Shown here: positions 60,721 through 64,000 of the stretch, piece after piece
Numbering within the stretch: position 1 is the first letter of the stretch
How the letters are laid out: the number at the start of each line of letters is the position of its first letter
DNA from: Aquilaria yunnanensis
Lineage: Eukaryota > Streptophyta > Magnoliopsida > Malvales > Thymelaeaceae
Direction of reading: 5' to 3'
Assembly (NCBI GenBank): GCA_039654915.1
Contig: CM077594.1
Location: forward strand, 72,348,393-72,412,392
DNA: 64,000 nucleotides
Notes under the pieces: model-generated
What the model saw: only the letters and a program-made list of their open reading frames with translations
Told to the model about the DNA's origin: nothing
The model's database searches: none
Position numbers and translations under genes: made by a program

Positions 60721-61630
60721 GAGAATTTCTAGAAGTGTTTCCTTCTATGTTACCAGGCTTATGTCCTCTGAGGGAAATAGAATTCGAAATCAAATTGACT
60801 CCGGGTGTTACTCCTATATCCACTGCACCTTACAGGATGGCAATTCTTAAAATGAATGAATTGAAGAAACAATTAGATGAACTCCTTGAAAAGGAATTCA
60901 TCAGGCCAAGTATGTCCCCTTGGGGAGCACTAGTGCTTTTTATGAAGAAGGATGGGACACTTTGGTTGTGCATTGACTACCAAAAATAGAATGTTAAGAC
61001 TGTAAAGAATAAGTATCTTCTCCCTAGAATTGAGGACTTATTTGACCAACCTAAGGGAGCTAGAGTATTCTTTAAGATTGAATTAGATCCGGATACTTCC
61101 AATTAAGAGTTAAGGAAAGGGATAATTTTAAGACTACTTTCAGGATAAGGTGTGGACACTTTGAATATATAGTAACGCCTTTTGGACTTACTAATGCCCC
61201 AACATTCTTCATGGACTTGGTGCAAAGGATGTTCAACTCAAATCTAGACCACTTTGTGGTGATCTTTAAAGATGACATCCTAGTATATTCAAAGGATGAG
61301 AAGGATCATGAGAAGCACTTAACAATGGTGTTAGACTTTTTAATAAAACACCAATCATATGGCAAATTGAGTAAATTCCATTTTTGGACAAATCAGATTG
61401 AATTCTTTGGCCATGTGATAGATGGATAGGGAGTGGCAGTGAACCCAACCAAAATTGAAGGTATCCTACAATGAAATCAGCCTCACAATGTTAGGGAAAT
61501 AAGGAGCTTCCTGCAGCTAGCTGGCTATTATAGAAGATTTGTTCCTAAGTTTTCAGTAATGGCAACCTTTTAAGCCAAGTTGACCAAGAAAGGGTAGAAG
61601 TTTGAATGGTCTGAGCAATGTGAAAGAAGG
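60721..61630 (+). pseudogene. G3 reverse transcriptase pseudogene, truncated
   Basis: The frame 60735-60989 reads [40 protein letters not shown] and [19 protein letters not shown], then a stop. After a frameshift near 61090 the frame 61211-61429 reads LDHFVVIFKDDILVYSKDE and IEFFGHVIDG. The catalytic box is F-K-D-D instead of [22 protein letters not shown] follows near 61505. The gene ends inside the start of RNase H (FEWSEQCERR) at 61630, where unrelated GC-rich sequence begins. Either that element is inserted here or the rest was deleted. Confidence 0.83.
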
Positions 61631-62590
61631 TGATGGCCTAAGGCCTCATCGTTGTGAGTCATGATGACTGTTGAGGAGACTTCTAGGAGGAAGAATGCCT
61701 GGAAGGTGGATCGCCCCAAGGAGAGTACCTGAAAAGCTGGTAAACAGGGTTAGGAGGCCCCCGGAGTGTTTTTCCGGGGGGGGAGCCTCCGACGCCCAAG
61801 TCAGTGGTGGCCGGAAGAAGGAGAAAGTCACTAGCTCAAAGAGAAAGGCAGAAAAGTCTCGCCTGGTATTTTCTCAGGGTGTGGGAGCTGTATATCCGGC
61901 CTGCCAACCTCCTGTCAAGTATTTATTTCCTGTATATATAGGAATACCTAGCCCGTTCAGATCATGACACGTGTGCGGTCGGATGCTCCTGAATGTCTGG
62001 GCGTAAGGGACAGATAGTTGGTAACTAGATGGCCTCGAGCCTTGTGCTGAGATGGGCCATGATATGATTCTTATGGCGTCTGCACGTCAGGGCGACTTTT
62101 TACGTCTGTGGTGGGACGTGTCAGAGGCTTCCTTAAATGCTTCCTTAAATGCGCCTGCCGTACTCCCGAGGTCCCTAGGCGAGGTCGTCCTCTAGTTCGG
62201 ACAGAGCCTCTTCGGGAAGCCTACCCTCAGTTCGGGGGTTCCCAGTTCCAGGGGGTTCCGCCTTCGGGGATATCATATTCGGGCAGCAATGTCTGGTGCC
62301 ACTTTTCCGAAGGCGCGCTGTTCACAACCTTGGGGGGCGAATGGAGTCCTCAAGTTTTACTGGCGTGCCGAGGCTCGGAGCTCTCAGGCTATCTCCCGAG
62401 GTGCATGATTCCACCTATTCCCGGGAAGCGCCAGTTCTTCTGGCCGTTGTTGTGGCAAGGTATTCGGCCAGATTGAGGCGACAGCCTTTGGCTATCACAT
62501 GCCCCCCTCTGGAAAGCCGAAGTGAAGACTTCGGTTTGCATCTCTTTCCGAGGTTGCCGTTGGGAGTCTTGTTGGGAAGCATAACTTGTT

Positions 62591-62745
62591 CCGAGGTCGC
62601 ACCTTTTGCCCGAGGGTCTGGGCTGTTCGGCCTTGGCCTATTCTTTGGTGTCTCCGAGGCAAAGCCTGTACCGAAGATACACCTCTTGCCCAAAAGTCAT
62701 GGGCTGTTCAGCCATAGCCTGTCTCTTGGTGTCCTCGAGGTGGCC
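62591..62745 (+). repeat. 80-bp tandem duplication in the presumed U3
   Basis: Two copies, ACCTTTTGCC...GGCTGTTCGGCC at 62601 and ACCTCTTGCC...GGCTGTTCAGCC at 62681, both ending TTGGTGTC and CGAGG. The spacing is exactly 80 bp. Such repeats are common as enhancer units in LTR U3 regions. Confidence 0.75.
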
Positions 62746-63041
62746 TGCTTTTTATTTCTGCAGGTCTGATGGCCAAGCGTGTCAGACTGAGCGGCGCGTC
62801 TCCATTTCTCAGGGATGTCAAACGATGTGTCCCAATCAGGAGGCGTGTCCCGGTTTTCCAGGCACGTTTGGGGAGGCATGTCCCCCATTTTTGCGCAGCG
62901 GTTGACACGTGGCTTCTTGCCATTGGAGGAGAGGCGCGTCATTTACAGAGGGTGCGCCTTTTCGGGTGCAGCGGGCAGTTACGGCGACGGTTCGCCTCCA
63001 ATGGGTACTTATGATGTTCTTTCGGTTACCCACCTTTGGCC

Positions 63042-63050
63042 TATAAATAG
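63042..63050 (+). promoter_or_regulatory. TATA box upstream of the 221-codon ORF
   Basis: TATAAATAG, 296 bp before the ATG at 63338, followed by pyrimidine-rich leader (TTTTTCTGCTC twice). A second TATATATAG lies at 61934-61942 but is far from the ORF. Confidence 0.65.
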
Positions 63051-63337
63051 CCCATTCCATCATAAGTCCCACTTACTGTTTTTCTGCTCTTTTTCTGCTC
63101 TGCCCTCTGTTCTTGCGTTTTATCTTGCTTTCTGTGGCGGAGCTTCTTTAATCAGAGCTTTTTCCTACCAACTTTCACGACGGCGTCCTCAGGCAAATCT
63201 TTTGGTGGGTTTTGATTTTCAGAGTACTCTGATTCCTCTATTTTTCTGAGTTTTTCTGGAAAACTGTTGTTTTTTCCAAACTCGTCTTCTGAGTTTTTTC
63301 TGGAAACTATTTTCTTTTCCATCTCAAACTCTTTTTC

Positions 63338-64000
63338 ATGTCTGCGATGCCTGTTCCCGAGAGCTGGAAACCTCTTCTGGCCCATCCTTGCTGTACCACC
63401 CCCGAAAAACTAGAGAGGTGGAAGAAAAAATTCTTTCTTCCGTCTTACGCTGTGACCAGACTGCCTCGTTCTAGCCATTTTGCTTTTCCAAACCGTGGCG
63501 ACGAGGTTACCGTCTTCCGAGCCCAACTGAAGGCCGGACTTCGGTATCCTCCCCCGAAGGTGGTTTGCGAGTTCTGCCAATTCCATGGCATTGCTGTGAA
63601 CCAGCTTCCCCCGAACGCGTACTGCTATTTTAACGCCTACCTCTGCATGTGTGGCGTGTTCGGGATAGAGCCCCACTTCATCATTTTCATGCAGTACTAC
63701 AAGCTCTATGTGGTCCCGAAGGGTGGCTTCTATTTCCTGCTGCCTCGGGGATCCGGGAGCAAAAAATTCACCTTCACCTTTGACACGAAGGATAGCTGGC
63801 GGGGGTGGCAGCCTAAGTTCTTTTTCCTCAAGGTGGATAAGAACTGGTCTGATGTCCCGACCAGATGGGCTCAGGGAGTGCTGAACGCAGACGTCGTTGA
63901 TCCGAGGATGTTGCTGACCCCACCGTTGGCTTCCGTGTTCGCGGATTTCGACGCCCGCATTCGGGCAGTCGCTGACTGGGCTCCCGAGGTCTCTCCTCGT
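63338..64000 (+). CDS. Retroelement extra ORF, gypsy-type transposase-like (partial)
   Basis: The frame is open for 221 codons from ATG 63338 to the window edge, with no stop reached. It starts MSAMPVPESW; a second in-frame ATG is at codon 4. Residues 60-95 (FRAQLKAGLRYPP, then FCQFHGIAVNQLPPNAY) follow the pattern 'hydrophobic-G-L-R-x-P, small domain, L-x-I-A-x-x-Q-L-x-P-N-x-x'. I associate that pattern with the plant 'putative gypsy-type transposase' family (Pfam Transposase_28), known as an extra ORF before gag in Tat-lineage elements. Later blocks: FGIEPHFIIFMQYYKLY (108-124), GGFYFLLPRG (129-138) and WRGWQPKFFFLKVD (154-167). There is no DDE triad, so despite the family name no transposase activity should be assumed; its role is unknown. 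Codon use is GC-rich, unlike everything to the left. Assignment is from memory of the pattern. Confidence 0.7.
   Translation, partial: MSAMPVPESWKPLLAHPCCTTPEKLERWKKKFFLPSYAVTRLPRSSHFAFPNRGDEVTVFRAQLKAGLRYPPPKVVCEFCQFHGIAVNQLPPNAYCYFNAYLCMCGVFGIEPHFIIFMQYYKLYVVPKGGFYFLLPRGSGSKKFTFTFDTKDSWRGWQPKFFFLKVDKNWSDVPTRWAQGVLNADVVDPRMLLTPPLASVFADFDARIRAVADWAPEVSPR

Larger units (their letters stand above)
61631..64000 (+). mobile_element. Young Tat/Ogre-like LTR element, 5' part
   Basis: From 61631 the base composition changes abruptly to GC-rich with frequent CpG. A candidate LTR start is TGATGGCC at 61631. Features in order: a G-box-like ACACGTGT near 61968, an 80-bp tandem duplication, a TATA box at 63042, and an open reading frame from 63338 to the window edge. 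A long LTR followed by an extra ORF before gag is the layout of Tat/Ogre-type Ty3/gypsy elements. I could not place the LTR end or the primer site. Frames such as 62108-62476, 62296-62769 and 62815-63249 overlap each other and the regulatory region; they are open because the DNA is GC-rich. Confidence 0.6.

Noticed and set aside
62296..63249. ORFs of 144-157 codons upstream of the 221-codon ORF
   Set aside because: They overlap one another in different frames and cover the tandem repeat and TATA box. Long frames are expected by chance in GC-rich DNA.
1..64000. tRNA, rRNA or other structural RNA genes
   Set aside because: I looked for tRNA boxes and rRNA-like stretches and saw none; the tRNA-like words found are LTR primer sites.

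Overview
This window looks like gene-poor heterochromatin of a land plant, most probably a flowering plant. I found no host gene. Three things fill it: about 26 kb of a short AT-rich minisatellite (~32% GC), several generations of LTR retrotransposons inserted into it and into one another, and one small DNA transposon. The organism call rests on the plant-type Ty3/gypsy elements (tRNA-iMet-like primer sites, Tekay-like C-terminal module, Tat/Ogre-type extra ORF) and on the hAT-like termini. The species cannot be told from the sequence.

Satellite. Its basic unit is a heterodimer: a 26-bp monomer (CTAG/GGAATGG form) followed by a 31-bp monomer (CTTG/AGAATGAAATGG form), 57 bp together. It runs on the + strand in 1-12459 and 35621-38160, on the - strand in 38161-50847, on the + strand in 50848-53940, and on the - strand again up to 56071. 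The - strand domain holds short inverted blocks that recur and seem to mark a higher-order repeat of about 1.2-1.3 kb. Each monomer contains GAATG-GAAA-CATTC, which as RNA is a five-pair hairpin with a GNRA tetraloop.

Insertions, left to right. 2923-4754: hAT-like non-autonomous element with an 8-bp target duplication. 8471-9892: solo LTR of a family called LTR-A here. 12460-35620: one large Ty3/gypsy element (G1), whose target duplication matches the satellite consensus. Its 5' LTR is split by a second gypsy fragment (G2), its gag by an LTR-A copy that itself contains another LTR-A copy, and its 3' LTR by a further LTR-A copy and a 2.46-kb solo LTR (LTR-B). A second LTR-B sits in the G2 leader. 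42502-42744, 46065-47499 and 54450-55779: more LTR-A copies in the satellite. 56072-61630: 5' LTR, gag, protease and part of RT of a third decayed gypsy element (G3), cut off at 61631 by a GC-rich, CpG-rich and apparently young element. That element has an undamaged 221-codon ORF running off the right end, resembling the extra ORF of Tat/Ogre-type elements.

G1, G2 and G3 are full of stop codons and frameshifts and cannot work. No LTR-A or LTR-B copy has an internal region beside it. The recent history is therefore insertion, loss by LTR-LTR recombination, and decay that looks like deamination of methylated cytosine. The order of events can be read from target-site duplications.
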